64,000 nucleotides of DNA, from assembly GCF_001012825.1 (NCBI RefSeq), contig NZ_LCZJ02000018.1, positions 62,001-126,000 on the forward strand. The letters run 5' to 3'. The notes below the pieces were generated by a model that saw only the letters and a program-made list of their open reading frames with translations, was not told the DNA's origin and did no database searches. Of the stretch, positions 1 to 8,777 are shown piece by piece; position 1 is the first letter of the stretch, and the number at the start of each line of letters is the position of its first letter. The translations under genes and the position numbers were made by a program. The DNA is from Paenibacillus etheri. Its GTDB lineage: Bacteria > Bacillota > Bacilli > Paenibacillales > Paenibacillaceae.

Positions 1-1017
1 GCTTGCTGCGTATCTCCAATGCGTATCGGTAAACAAATGCAGTTCTTCGGCGCTCGTGCCAACCTGGCAAAAGCTTTGCTGTACGCTATTAATGGTGGTA
101 AAGACGAAAAATCTGGAGCACAAGTTGGACCGGAATTCCCAGCGATCACTTCTGAATATCTGGATTATGACGAAGTAATGAAACGCTTCAAACCGATGAT
201 GGAGTGGTTGGCTAAGACTTACGTTAACACTTTGAACATCATTCACTATATGCATGACAAATATTCTTACGAACGTATCGAAATGGCACTGCATGATCGC
301 GACATTCTGCGTACGATGGCTTGCGGTATCGCTGGTCTGTCCGTTGCAGCTGACTCGCTGAGTGCTATTAAATACGCGAAGGTTAAACCTATCCGTAACG
401 AACAAGGTATTGCAATTGACTTCGAAACCGAAGGCGAATTCCCTTGCTACGGTAACAATGACGATGCTGTAGACAGCATCGCAGTAGAATTGGTTGAAAC
501 CTTCATGACAATGATCCGTAAAAACAAAACTTATCGTGATGCTGTGCCAACTCAATCGGTATTGACCATTACTTCGAATGTAGTGTACGGTAAGAAGACA
601 GGTACAACACCTGACGGACGTAAAAAAGGCGAACCTTTTGCACCAGGTGCTAACCCAATGCACGGACGCGACAAGAAAGGTGCTCTGGCTTCACTGAACT
701 CTGTAGCCAAACTGCCTTACTCCGATGCACAAGATGGTATCTCCAATACGTTCTCCATCGTACCTAAGGCACTGGGTAAAGACGATGAATCCTGTAAGTC
801 TAACCTGGTACACATGATGGACGGATACTTCCATAACAACGCTCAGCACTTGAACGTTAACGTATTTAACCGTGAACAGCTGATGGACGCGATGGATCAC
901 CCAGAGAACTATCCACAATTGACTATCCGCGTATCCGGTTATGCAGTTAACTTCATCAAGCTGACTCGCGAACAGCAAATGGACGTAATTAACCGTACGT
1001 TCCATGGTTCGATGTAA
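1..1017 (+). CDS. pflB: Formate acetyltransferase (pyruvate formate-lyase), C-terminal part
   Basis: Cleaves pyruvate with CoA into acetyl-CoA and formate in anaerobic metabolism; a cytoplasmic glycyl-radical enzyme. The frame is open at the window edge, and 338 residues are visible. Codons 2-3 (bases 4-9) encode the Cys-Cys pair of the active site in an ACCVSPM context. The glycyl-radical loop RVSGYAVNF lies near the C-terminus, with the radical glycine at bases 937-939. Sequence resemblance to the E. coli enzyme is high throughout ([38 protein letters not shown]). The ATG at base 19 is internal, not the start. The activating enzyme PflA follows 217 bases downstream, the usual arrangement. 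The N-terminal half lies outside the window. Confidence 0.97.
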   Translation, partial: ACCVSPMRIGKQMQFFGARANLAKALLYAINGGKDEKSGAQVGPEFPAITSEYLDYDEVMKRFKPMMEWLAKTYVNTLNIIHYMHDKYSYERIEMALHDRDILRTMACGIAGLSVAADSLSAIKYAKVKPIRNEQGIAIDFETEGEFPCYGNNDDAVDSIAVELVETFMTMIRKNKTYRDAVPTQSVLTITSNVVYGKKTGTTPDGRKKGEPFAPGANPMHGRDKKGALASLNSVAKLPYSDAQDGISNTFSIVPKALGKDDESCKSNLVHMMDGYFHNNAQHLNVNVFNREQLMDAMDHPENYPQLTIRVSGYAVNFIKLTREQQMDVINRTFHGSM

Positions 1018-1079
1018 TTCGTTCCTATTTATAAAGATCTTTGATTTAAATTCTACATTGAAATAGTTGCAAGGAAGAT

Positions 1080-1102
1080 ACCGCCCTTGTCTCAAGGGCG
1101 GT
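1080..1102 (+). other. Hairpin between pflB and pflA
   Basis: A perfect 10-bp inverted repeat (ACCGCCCTTG, loop TCT, CAAGGGCGGT) lies 62 bases after the pflB stop. No uridine run follows, so it is more likely an mRNA stabiliser or a weak attenuator that keeps pflB mRNA in excess over pflA than a full terminator. That role is inference. Confidence 0.55.
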
Positions 1103-1234
1103 AATATCTTGTTTGAGAATGGTTAAAATTTTAAATTTCACAGCCGCGATTAAGGGGAAAGACAGTCTCAAGGACAGGGAACTTCTTCGTGAAAGAGGGA
1201 CTGTTAGTCTGTCGTGGCGAAAGGATGACATCCT

Positions 1235-1972
1235 ATGATTAAAGGTCGCATACACTCTTTGGAAACCTTTGGGACCGTTGACGGACCTGGTATTCGTTTT
1301 GTCTTATTCATGCAGGGCTGCTTGTTGAAATGCCAATATTGTCATAATCCTGATACTTGGGCTTTAGATGAAGGCAAAGAAATGAGTCTGGAAGAAGTGC
1401 TTTCCGAGATCGAGCCTTATTTGAACTACTATCGTTCTTCTGGAGGCGGACTGACTGTATCCGGTGGAGAACCTACTTTGCAGGCACAATTTGTAAAACA
1501 GTTATTTACGGAAGTTAAGAAACGTTGGAATTTGCACACTACACTAGATAGTAATGGTTATAACGAAGGTGACAAGATTAATGACTTATTGGATGTTACG
1601 GACTTGGTAATGCTTGACTTGAAGCATATTGATGAAGAAGCACACATTAAGTTAACTGGCAAATCTAATGACCGGACCTTGAAGCTTGCACGCTGGCTAT
1701 CGGATCATAACCGTAAGATGTGGATTAGACATGTATACGTTCCAGGAATTCACGACCGTGAAGAGGATCTTATTAATTTAGGTCGTTATATTGGAACCTT
1801 AAATGGCGTTGAGAAGTTTGAAATCCTGCCTTATCATCAAATGGGTATCTATAAATGGGAAATGCTTGGCAAGGTTTATGAATTGGATGGTGTGCCATCC
1901 CCTACGGATGAAGAAGTTCAGCGGGCATACCGCTTGGTCGAAGAAGGTCGTAAGCAGACAGCACTGGTATAA
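1235..1972 (+). CDS. pflA: Pyruvate formate-lyase activating enzyme
   Basis: Radical SAM enzyme of 245 residues that abstracts a hydrogen from the PFL glycine to create the glycyl radical. The signature CLLKCQYC (CX3CX2C, about residues 29-36) binds the 4Fe-4S cluster. It is preceded by GTVDGPGIRFVLFMQG and followed by HNPDTW, both typical of PflA. A GGxxP-type motif (SGGEPTLQ) follows at about residue 76. The ATG has AAAGGATG upstream as ribosome binding site. Length matches the family. It forms a unit with pflB and is closed by a strong terminator. Confidence 0.96.
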   Translation: MIKGRIHSLETFGTVDGPGIRFVLFMQGCLLKCQYCHNPDTWALDEGKEMSLEEVLSEIEPYLNYYRSSGGGLTVSGGEPTLQAQFVKQLFTEVKKRWNLHTTLDSNGYNEGDKINDLLDVTDLVMLDLKHIDEEAHIKLTGKSNDRTLKLARWLSDHNRKMWIRHVYVPGIHDREEDLINLGRYIGTLNGVEKFEILPYHQMGIYKWEMLGKVYELDGVPSPTDEEVQRAYRLVEEGRKQTALV

Positions 1973-1991
1973 ATTGATACCTACATTAAGT

Positions 1992-2037
1992 AAAGCCGTT
2001 CCTTCAGTGAATTACTACTGAAGGAACGGCTTTTTTT
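1992..2037 (+). terminator. Rho-independent terminator of pflBA
   Basis: A 17-bp stem (AAAGCCGTTCCTTCAGT with its complement), an 8-base loop and seven T follow, 19 bases after the pflA stop. Confidence 0.93.
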
Positions 2038-2216
2038 GTTAAAAGAGGGATGTCTGGTATCTTGAAAAGGGGTAATTTTGTATTAGCCCTTATAAAAAAT
2101 GATATAGTTACAGCTATTAATTAAAGAGTTTGTAAATGTATGATGATAGATAATATATCATTATTTAAATTTAATATTATTAATTTTTGAATTAATATGC
2201 GCTTAAATCACATATA

Positions 2217-2246
2217 TTAACGAATGATCGTAATCATTACTATAAT
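2217..2246 (+). promoter_or_regulatory. Candidate promoter with Zur-box-like operator
   Basis: TTAACG (2217-2222) and TATAAT (2241-2246) are spaced by 18 bases. Between and overlapping them lies ATCGTAATCATTACTATAA (2227-2245). It matches 17 of 19 bases of the operator in the znuA promoter at 22897-22915, and the Bacillus Zur core TCGTAATNATTACGA at 13 of 15. A further palindrome, TATGTTA-CA-TAACATA, sits at 2252-2267. A second possible promoter lies closer to the gene: TTACGA 2329-2334 and TATAAT 2352-2357, 17-base spacer. The surrounding 2038-2398 is very A+T rich and has no gene that I can see. Confidence 0.6.
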
Positions 2247-2398
2247 TAGGTTATGTTACATAACATATTGTGTAGTTGATTCCGCTTTCATTAGAGGTTT
2301 TTATCCCTATAGTGGATGAATCTTAACCTTACGAGAATGCAATCTGTTTTCTATAATAAGAAGTGTAAAGCACAACATTATATGGGGGGTCACAAGAA

Positions 2399-3808
2399 AT
2401 GAAAAAAGGTATGACTTTGCTATTGTCCCTGATTTTTGTATCATCAGCTTTACTGGCAGGTTGCGGAAGCAACAACAATGCGTCTTCTAACAAAGGAGAT
2501 GGAAACGCTACCGCGACGAATGCAGCGGATGCTACAAATGCTCCAGCAACAGAAGAACCGGTAAGTAGCGAACCGTTCGAAATGACGATTCGGCACACTC
2601 AAATCGGTGCAGACAAACAGAAACGTCTAGCTATTCTGCAAGAAGTAGTTAAAAAGGTAGAAGGCGATGTACCGGGTCTGACCTTTAAACTTGATGGAGT
2701 AGATTCAGACGTAAACCGTAAAGAAAAATTACGTGGTGAAATGGCTGCAGGCAATCCACCAGAGATCTTCGATCTGTTCGGAAGCCCTGACTCTAAGATC
2801 TATGCTAAAGAAGGTAAATTACTAGACCTGACTCCAATCCTAGAGGAACTTGGAATTAAGGATAAATTCTCAAATTTAGATCCTTTCACTTATGAAGGAA
2901 AAATTTACGGATTGCCAATCGGTGGATCTGGTGAAGGATTCTTCTACAACAAAGAATACTACAATAGCAAGGGTTGGAAAGCTCCAACAACATTTGCTGA
3001 ACTGGAACAACAATTAGCTGACATCAAGGCTGACGGAAAAGTACCTTTGGCTGGTGCGTCTAAGGCTGGTTGGGTACCACTTATGCTAGCTAACCATTTG
3101 TGGTCACGTTATGCAGGTCCAGATGTAACTGCTAAATTTGCAACAGGCGAAGCTAAATGGACTGATCCAAACGTTGTAAAAGGCTTTGCAAAGTACAAAG
3201 AATGGGTTGACAAAGGATACTTCAAAAAAGGCGAACTTGGTTTCGAGTATGCTGAATATACAACACAATTCACTAGTAGTGAAGCAATCCTGCTTTATGA
3301 TGGTACTTGGAAATCCTCCGTATTCAAAGCCGGACAATCTGGCGAAGGTTTGATCGGTAAAGTTGGATTCTTCAATATTCCTCCAGTTGATGGTGGCGCA
3401 GGCGACCAAACTGCATTGATGCGCGATGTAAACAATGGCTACGGTTTCTCTGCTTCTGCTGAGAAAGATCCTCGTCAATTGGCTGCTGTGAAATCTTTCA
3501 TCAAAAACTTGTTTAATGAAGAAATGCAATTACGTGGTCTTGTTGAAGATGGCGTACTGCCAGCAATGAAAATTGATCAAAACGTGCTGAATGAAAATAT
3601 TACGGATGATCTGATGAGCGAAATCGTAGGTGTACTTAATAACTCACAATCTTCGTTCCCAGCATTTGACTCACTTGTTCAAGCTGATGTAACTACAGAA
3701 ATCAGTAACATTCAAATTCAAAAGCTAATTGGTGGTCAGACAACTCCAGAGAAAATGGGTGAAGCTTTACAGAAGGTACAAGAAGAAGCAAACGCAGCAG
3801 TTGAATAA
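2399..3808 (+). CDS. ABC transporter solute-binding lipoprotein, carbohydrate type (family 1)
   Basis: Extracellular substrate-binding component of an importer, 469 residues. A signal peptide ends in the lipobox LLAGC with the lipid-modified Cys22. A low-complexity Asn/Ala/Thr linker follows (about residues 25-50), then the two-lobed SBP_bac_1 fold (for instance PPEIFDLFGSPDS, GKIYGLPIGGSGEGFFYNKEYY, WVDKGYF). GGGGGG about 11 bases upstream serves the ATG. Two permease genes follow after a hairpin, so it is the binding protein of that importer. The substrate is not visible; sugars or oligosaccharides are usual for the family. A Zur-like operator lies 150 bases upstream, which is unexpected for a sugar system. 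Confidence 0.9.
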   Translation: MKKGMTLLLSLIFVSSALLAGCGSNNNASSNKGDGNATATNAADATNAPATEEPVSSEPFEMTIRHTQIGADKQKRLAILQEVVKKVEGDVPGLTFKLDGVDSDVNRKEKLRGEMAAGNPPEIFDLFGSPDSKIYAKEGKLLDLTPILEELGIKDKFSNLDPFTYEGKIYGLPIGGSGEGFFYNKEYYNSKGWKAPTTFAELEQQLADIKADGKVPLAGASKAGWVPLMLANHLWSRYAGPDVTAKFATGEAKWTDPNVVKGFAKYKEWVDKGYFKKGELGFEYAEYTTQFTSSEAILLYDGTWKSSVFKAGQSGEGLIGKVGFFNIPPVDGGAGDQTALMRDVNNGYGFSASAEKDPRQLAAVKSFIKNLFNEEMQLRGLVEDGVLPAMKIDQNVLNENITDDLMSEIVGVLNNSQSSFPAFDSLVQADVTTEISNIQIQKLIGGQTTPEKMGEALQKVQEEANAAVE

Positions 3809-3824
3809 GTAGCTGCAAATTGAA

Positions 3825-3857
3825 TGTACCCTGGTGCCAGAACCAGGGTACATTTTT
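3825..3857 (+). terminator. Intra-operon hairpin/terminator after the binding-protein gene
   Basis: An 11-bp stem (TGTACCCTGGT / ACCAGGGTACA, 6-base loop) is followed by five T. It lies between the lipoprotein gene and the permeases. Such partial terminators usually let the binding protein be made in excess over the membrane subunits. Confidence 0.8.
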
Positions 3858-3935
3858 AAACTCAAAGAATTTATGTGTTTGCACAGATCTAAAACATTCA
3901 TTGTTCGCCAGATGTCAAAGCAACCGGAGGTAGTC

Positions 3936-4820
3936 ATGAATAAAGCACTAAGAAATCCATTGGTATTTTTCCTTTTTATTCTTCCAGCACTGATCCTGTT
4001 CACGATGTTCTTCATCTATCCCATCTTTAGTTCTATCTATTACAGCTTTACTAGCTGGAATGGTGTATCTGACACAGTCAAGTCTGCCGGAATCAGTAAT
4101 TTTGAGAAGGCATTAGGAGATGAACGATTCTGGATATCTGTCAAAAATAACGGTTTCTTCATTCTTTTCTCCTGTTTTGTACAGGTGCCGTTAATCATAT
4201 TGTTCTCGTTATTGATATCAAATGTAAAGAAGCTAAAAGGCTTATATAAGACAGCGGTCTTCATGCCTTCCATTATGTCTACAGCAGTTATCGGTATTCT
4301 ATGGGGCTTCATTTATGAGCCCAACATTGGACTTTTAAATAAGGTTCTTGGCTTAATTGGTATTGATCCACTTTACTGGCTGTCGGATGAAAGATTCGCA
4401 ATGTTATCCATCCTGATCACGAATGCTTGGCAATGGACCGGATTCTATATTGTAATGGTACTTGCAGCTATTCTGTCGATACCAGGTGAATTGGATGAAG
4501 CTGCTGCTATTGATGGTGCAACTGGATTCCAACGTGCTACACGCATCACACTTCCGCTGATCGTTCCAATCATTTCTGTTGTAATCATGTTATCTATTGC
4601 AGGGGCAATGAAAGCGGCGGATATCGTCATTGTAATGACTAAGGGTGGACCTGCTGGTTCAACCGATGTAATGGCAACCTACATGATTAAATATGCAATT
4701 ACTAACTTTAAATACGGGTACGGTAATGCCATCGCAGTCCTGATCTTTGTATTTACACTGGTGGTTACAGCCGTTTATCAGCTGCTGATAGCCCGACGCA
4801 CAGAAAGGATTGAATACTGA
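3936..4820 (+). CDS. Carbohydrate ABC transporter permease (MalF/UgpA-like)
   Basis: Inner-membrane subunit of the importer, 294 residues with about six transmembrane helices. The first is NPLVFFLFILPALILFTMFF. The EAA loop that contacts the ATPase is seen as GELDEAAAIDGATGFQRATRITLPLI-type sequence at about residues 186-211. I chose the ATG at 3936 because CGGAGG stands 6 bases upstream; the longer open frame from 3834 would begin inside the preceding hairpin. The stop overlaps the next start by one base (TGATG), indicating translational coupling. No ATPase gene is nearby; a shared MsmX-like ATPase is likely (inference). Confidence 0.92.
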   Translation: MNKALRNPLVFFLFILPALILFTMFFIYPIFSSIYYSFTSWNGVSDTVKSAGISNFEKALGDERFWISVKNNGFFILFSCFVQVPLIILFSLLISNVKKLKGLYKTAVFMPSIMSTAVIGILWGFIYEPNIGLLNKVLGLIGIDPLYWLSDERFAMLSILITNAWQWTGFYIVMVLAAILSIPGELDEAAAIDGATGFQRATRITLPLIVPIISVVIMLSIAGAMKAADIVIVMTKGGPAGSTDVMATYMIKYAITNFKYGYGNAIAVLIFVFTLVVTAVYQLLIARRTERIEY

Positions 4821-5650
4821 TGCCACGCGCCCTGAAAAAAAGTCTGCCACATGTCGCACTTTTGTCCTATCTACTAGTTATTCTATTTCCTTTCCTGTTC
4901 GTGTTATTCTCCTCTGTGAAAAAGGATAACAATGCAATAGCGCTTAACCCTTTTGGGATTCCGAAGGAGTTTGTCTTCAATAACTATGTTGAAGCTTGGG
5001 TAAATGCCAAGATCAGCACCTACTTTTTTAACAGTTTGTACATTTCCATATTGGCTTCTGTAGTATCTATCATTCTAGCGTCTATGTTCGCTTTTGCAGT
5101 TACTCGGATGCGCCAAGGCAAATGGAATACGATTTTGTTCACCCTGGTTATGGTGGGAATGCTCATTCCAAACAACGCATTGATGCTTCCTATTTATACG
5201 ATTGTACGTAAGATGGGGATTTTGAATACGCACTGGGCGTTGATTATCCCTTATATCGCGAATGCAATTCCATTTACGATTATAATATTGGCTGCATTTA
5301 TGCGCTCGTTGCCTAGAGAAATTGAAGAGGCGGCGGTCATGGATGGGTTGAAGGCACCAGGTATCTTTGCTAAAATTATTGTACCTCTAACCGTACCTGC
5401 CATGGTTACCGTATTCATTGTTAATTTCCTGGGCAATTGGAACGAATTCTTGCTGGCAAACTACTTCCTATCGAATGACGAACTACGTACGCTCCCAGTG
5501 GGTATGGTTCAATTCCGTGATCAATATCAGATGAACTATGCACAAATGTCAGCGGGTATCGTCTTCAGTGTACTTCCAGTAATTGTTATTTATGCGATTT
5601 TACAGGAGAAAATTATTGAAGGCGTAACAGCGGGCGGCGTAAAAGGATAA
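4820..5650 (+). CDS. Carbohydrate ABC transporter permease (MalG/UgpE-like)
   Basis: Second membrane subunit, 276 residues and six predicted helices. The EAA motif REIEEAAVMDGLKAPGIF at about residues 171-188 is followed by the hydrophobic PLTVPAMVTVFIVNFLGNWNEF, as in MalG-type proteins. The C-terminus ends in EGVTAGGVKG, the usual family end. The start overlaps the stop of the upstream permease by one base. The histidine kinase begins 28 bases downstream, so importer and sensor are probably cotranscribed. Confidence 0.93.
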   Translation: MPRALKKSLPHVALLSYLLVILFPFLFVLFSSVKKDNNAIALNPFGIPKEFVFNNYVEAWVNAKISTYFFNSLYISILASVVSIILASMFAFAVTRMRQGKWNTILFTLVMVGMLIPNNALMLPIYTIVRKMGILNTHWALIIPYIANAIPFTIIILAAFMRSLPREIEEAAVMDGLKAPGIFAKIIVPLTVPAMVTVFIVNFLGNWNEFLLANYFLSNDELRTLPVGMVQFRDQYQMNYAQMSAGIVFSVLPVIVIYAILQEKIIEGVTAGGVKG

Positions 5651-5678
5651 CTTTTTTCTCAGTCAGGAGCACTAGCCG

Positions 5679-7535
5679 ATGAATTTGCGCTATAAATTAT
5701 TTACGGCATTTTTGGGCCTGATAATCATTCCCTTATTTATTCTAGGCATGCTTATGTTTTTCGTGACTTATAACTCTATTGAGAAGAAGTACAGTCAACA
5801 GTCGGAATACTCCCTCAAAGCAATTAGTTACAGTATTTCAAATGTGTTAAAAGATATGGATAACGTTACAGACAACGGAATTGCTACCTCGGTTTTTCAT
5901 ATGGCCCTTAGCGCAGAAGATCCTTCTAATCAAGATTTGACTGATGCTGAGCAACTCAATTTGAATGCAAGCCAGCGCAATTTCCGTAGTCTGTTGTTTA
6001 ACCATCCATCGATCAGCTATGCTTTTTTGTACAATTTTAACGGTAGAGGTAACTCTGAAATCGTGTCGCTTTTTAATAAGGAAAATTTCCGAACGCTACC
6101 CTATGATACTTTTAAAAAAAGTGATTTGTACCAGGAAGTAATGGATTTGAATGGCGTGCCAAAATGGCTGGCTCCTCATGAGTATCCCGAACTTACGGGA
6201 ACTGAACCTGTGTTTACACAAATTCGACTCGTGAAGGAACTGAGCTTCTTTCAGAACATAGGTATCCTTGTTGTACAGATCAAAAATTGGGAGCTCGAAT
6301 CGATATTTCGCAATTTAAAAATTGGGGATAGCAATCAGGATGTTTCGTTTATGCTTGTAAATGATGACGGAATGATTCTATTCGACCCAGATCAAAAGCT
6401 GGATGGACAGGATATTCAGTCATTCGCGAATAAAGAGATTACCTTTAAAAAAGGGTTTCAGAGTTTTAAAACGGAGTACAATGGGGAGAAAAGTATTCTC
6501 TCCATGTATCATTTGAAAGATTATCCTTGGAGTCTAGTGTCTGTAACTTCATGGAACTCTTTGTCTCGAGAAGTTACAGTATTTGCACGCTGGTTTGTTG
6601 GGGTTATTTTCCTTTGCTTTTTGGCAGCGGTGATCTTCAATCTATTCTTTATGAATCGCATTACAGGTGCAATAGCCGTAATTGTTCGTTTTATGCGACG
6701 TGTTGAGGATGGAGATCTGACTACGCGGGTAGAAGTGAAGGGGAATGATGAGTTAACGCTCCTTGGTAAGGGCTTTAATGATCTTATGGATAAAATTAAT
6801 CGATTGTTTAACAGAATCCAAGTCGAACAGCGTCGCAAGAATCAAGCCGAGATGCGTGTTCTACAGGCACAGATCAAACCGCATTTTTTATTCAATACGT
6901 TAGAGTCGATTAATGTTCTGGCTATACAGAATGAAGGCAAGAAAGTCAGTGAGATGGTCTACAGACTGGCAAGTATTTTACGTATTAGCATACAGGATCG
7001 AGAAGAAATAACACTGGATGAAGAGATTAAACATCTGCGCAATTATTTAGACATTCAAAAATTCAGATTTGAGGATTTATTTGAATACGATATTGATATC
7101 CCGCAAGAATTGATGAGTTGCGGCATTCTAAAGCTTACTTTGCAACCGCTTGTAGAGAATAGCATTCAGCATGGATTTGAGGGTATTGATTACAAAGGTC
7201 AAGTTTCTGTGAAGGTTTGGGAGAAGCAAGGGGACTTAATTTTACAAATTGAAGATAACGGTATAGGTATTACACCATCTCAGTTGTCCATTTTCCAATA
7301 TATTGTGAATGATCCTGTGGAGCAAGAGGTTAACATTGAACGGGAAAATCGGATGAATCTCGAACGTAGAGGTCTTGGCATTCGCAGTGTAGCGGATCGC
7401 ATCCGTATTGAATACGGTGACAGGTACGGAATATTTATTTGTTCCAGTCCAGGTTATGGTACTATAATTCAATGTGTCATACCTAAATACGAGCAGGGGG
7501 AAGATCATTATGCTAAAGGTATTATTGGTAGATGA
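5679..7535 (+). CDS. Sensor histidine kinase, YesM family
   Basis: Membrane sensor of 618 residues. A first transmembrane helix lies at about 7-30, an extracellular sensing domain at about 31-300, a second helix at about 305-325, and a HAMP segment after it. The His_kinase domain carries QIKPHFLFNTLESINVLA with the probable phospho-acceptor His402. An HATPase_c domain follows with LQPLVENSIQHGFEG (N box) and IEDNGIGI (G1 box). AGGAG lies upstream of the ATG. It overlaps the response regulator gene by 26 bases. Together they probably sense the solute handled by the upstream importer and control its expression. Confidence 0.94.
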   Translation: MNLRYKLFTAFLGLIIIPLFILGMLMFFVTYNSIEKKYSQQSEYSLKAISYSISNVLKDMDNVTDNGIATSVFHMALSAEDPSNQDLTDAEQLNLNASQRNFRSLLFNHPSISYAFLYNFNGRGNSEIVSLFNKENFRTLPYDTFKKSDLYQEVMDLNGVPKWLAPHEYPELTGTEPVFTQIRLVKELSFFQNIGILVVQIKNWELESIFRNLKIGDSNQDVSFMLVNDDGMILFDPDQKLDGQDIQSFANKEITFKKGFQSFKTEYNGEKSILSMYHLKDYPWSLVSVTSWNSLSREVTVFARWFVGVIFLCFLAAVIFNLFFMNRITGAIAVIVRFMRRVEDGDLTTRVEVKGNDELTLLGKGFNDLMDKINRLFNRIQVEQRRKNQAEMRVLQAQIKPHFLFNTLESINVLAIQNEGKKVSEMVYRLASILRISIQDREEITLDEEIKHLRNYLDIQKFRFEDLFEYDIDIPQELMSCGILKLTLQPLVENSIQHGFEGIDYKGQVSVKVWEKQGDLILQIEDNGIGITPSQLSIFQYIVNDPVEQEVNIERENRMNLERRGLGIRSVADRIRIEYGDRYGIFICSSPGYGTIIQCVIPKYEQGEDHYAKGIIGR

Positions 7536-8301
7536 CGAAGCCCCAATTCTTAACAACCTGAACAGAGTATTGCCATGGCAGGAGATGGGGATGGAGGTCG
7601 TCGGTATGGCGCGAAGTGGTATGGACGCCTTGCGCATTGCTGAAGAGGAGCAACCCGATCTTGTGTTAAGTGATATTCGTATGCCAGTGATGGACGGGTT
7701 AACTTTTGTAGGAAAGTTGCGAGAAATGGGATTGGATAGTGAGGTACTGCTGCTTACCGGGTATCAGGAATTTGACTACGCACGGGAAGCGATCCGGCTT
7801 GGGGTAAAAGAATACATTTGTAAGCCGATTCATTATGAAGAACTTGGAAATAAGATACGTGAGATCGGAGCCAATATCCGTAGTAAACAGTTTAAAAATA
7901 AACTGTATAATAGCATCCCTTTATTTCAAGAAATTCCTGAAGCAGACAATGGTAAAAAAACACCGGATCAGCTTATGAACTTAGCCGCTCAGTACATCTC
8001 TGAGCATCTTCATTCAGATATCGGGATTGAGGAAGTGGCGAATAAGATCGGGATTAGCGGCAGTTACTTCTGCCTCTTGTTTAAAAACCGGTTTGCAATG
8101 ACTTTTGTGGAGTACGTGACACAACAGCGAATTGAAGCTGCCAAGTTTATGCTTACTAACAGCGATAAGAGTATTACGGTGATTGGTTCCGGAGTGGGTT
8201 ATCAGGAACGACGTTATTTCACGAAGGTATTTCAGAAGCAGACGGGGATGTCTCCTAAGGAGTATCGTGACCGAAACGCGGTGAGGTCGGCGTCACTCTG
8301 A
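7510..8301 (+). CDS. Response regulator with AraC-type DNA-binding domain, YesN-like
   Basis: Cytoplasmic transcription regulator, 263 residues. Receiver domain at 1-120 has the acidic pair DDE (8-10), phospho-acceptor Asp55 in LVLSDIRMPVMDGL and Lys105 in CKPIHY. A two-helix-turn-helix AraC domain occupies about 160-260 (IGIEEVANKIGISGSYFCLLFKNRF; VGYQERRYFTKVFQKQTGMSPKEYR). I start it at the ATG 7510, 7 bases after AGGGGGAAG; the longer frame starts inside the kinase gene without a site. Partner of the overlapping kinase. Confidence 0.94.
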   Translation: MLKVLLVDDEAPILNNLNRVLPWQEMGMEVVGMARSGMDALRIAEEEQPDLVLSDIRMPVMDGLTFVGKLREMGLDSEVLLLTGYQEFDYAREAIRLGVKEYICKPIHYEELGNKIREIGANIRSKQFKNKLYNSIPLFQEIPEADNGKKTPDQLMNLAAQYISEHLHSDIGIEEVANKIGISGSYFCLLFKNRFAMTFVEYVTQQRIEAAKFMLTNSDKSITVIGSGVGYQERRYFTKVFQKQTGMSPKEYRDRNAVRSASL

Positions 8302-8307
8302 GGATAT

Positions 8308-8590
8308 TTGGACTTCCGGTCGCTGTTATCATGGTATTTCTTGATTAGAAACCGCTGCTCGCGGTTGAAATCCAATGATAGCATATGCTTCCGAGGTAGC
8401 TTTCCAAGGAAAGCTTTTAGGCGAACGCTCCGCCCCTACAGTTCCAAATTTCCTCTCCGATCCTTCCCCCTCACCACACTTCGTAGTGGGTATGGAGTCG
8501 TCCCACTCCTGCGGTTGTGGGGACTCCTTAGGGGAAAGAAGGGATTATCGACCAGCCTGCGGCTGTGATAAATTAAATGATTTTAAACAG
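8308..8590 (+). repeat. Hairpin-rich non-coding repeat region
   Basis: No credible gene lies between the regulator and the next importer. The stretch contains several inverted repeats: AACCGC-TGCTC-GCGGTT near 8351, flanked by longer imperfect arms (TGTTATCAT near 8323 and ATGATAGCA near 8375). There is also a G+C-rich part with CACTTCGTAGTG-like and TCCCACTCC/GGGGACTCC arms. The 16 bases TATGCTTCCGAGGTAG at 8384-8399 recur exactly at 55451-55466 in the argR leader. Small open frames here have no ribosome binding site and follow the repeats. It looks like a dispersed intergenic repeat; whether it is mobile is unknown. Confidence 0.55.
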
Positions 8591-8591
8591 T

Positions 8592-8636
8592 AGAGATGAT
8601 TATCCTTAGTTATTAAGGATAATCATCTCTTTTTTT
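8592..8636 (+). terminator. Strong Rho-independent terminator
   Basis: A perfect 17-bp stem (AGAGATGATTATCCTTA and complement), 5-base loop GTTAT and a T run (8630-8636). It ends the importer plus two-component transcript and insulates the next operon. Confidence 0.94.
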
Positions 8637-8777
8637 ATAGAAATATAATATGCTCCCTATACTCCCGAAATTTATCATATGTTTTAATTAGAGTGTAAGA
8701 AGGATGTGCAAGACGATAGCCGAGCGAGAGTGATAAAGGCTCTAAATTGGGATGATGGGGAAATGGGGGAACTGAAC

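Noticed and set aside
3834..3935. Longer N-terminus of the first permease
   Set aside because: It would start inside a terminator hairpin; ATG 3936 has a proper ribosome binding site.
8308..8593. Two overlapping small open frames of 72-86 codons
   Set aside because: No ribosome binding site, composition follows hairpin repeats, no protein-like features.
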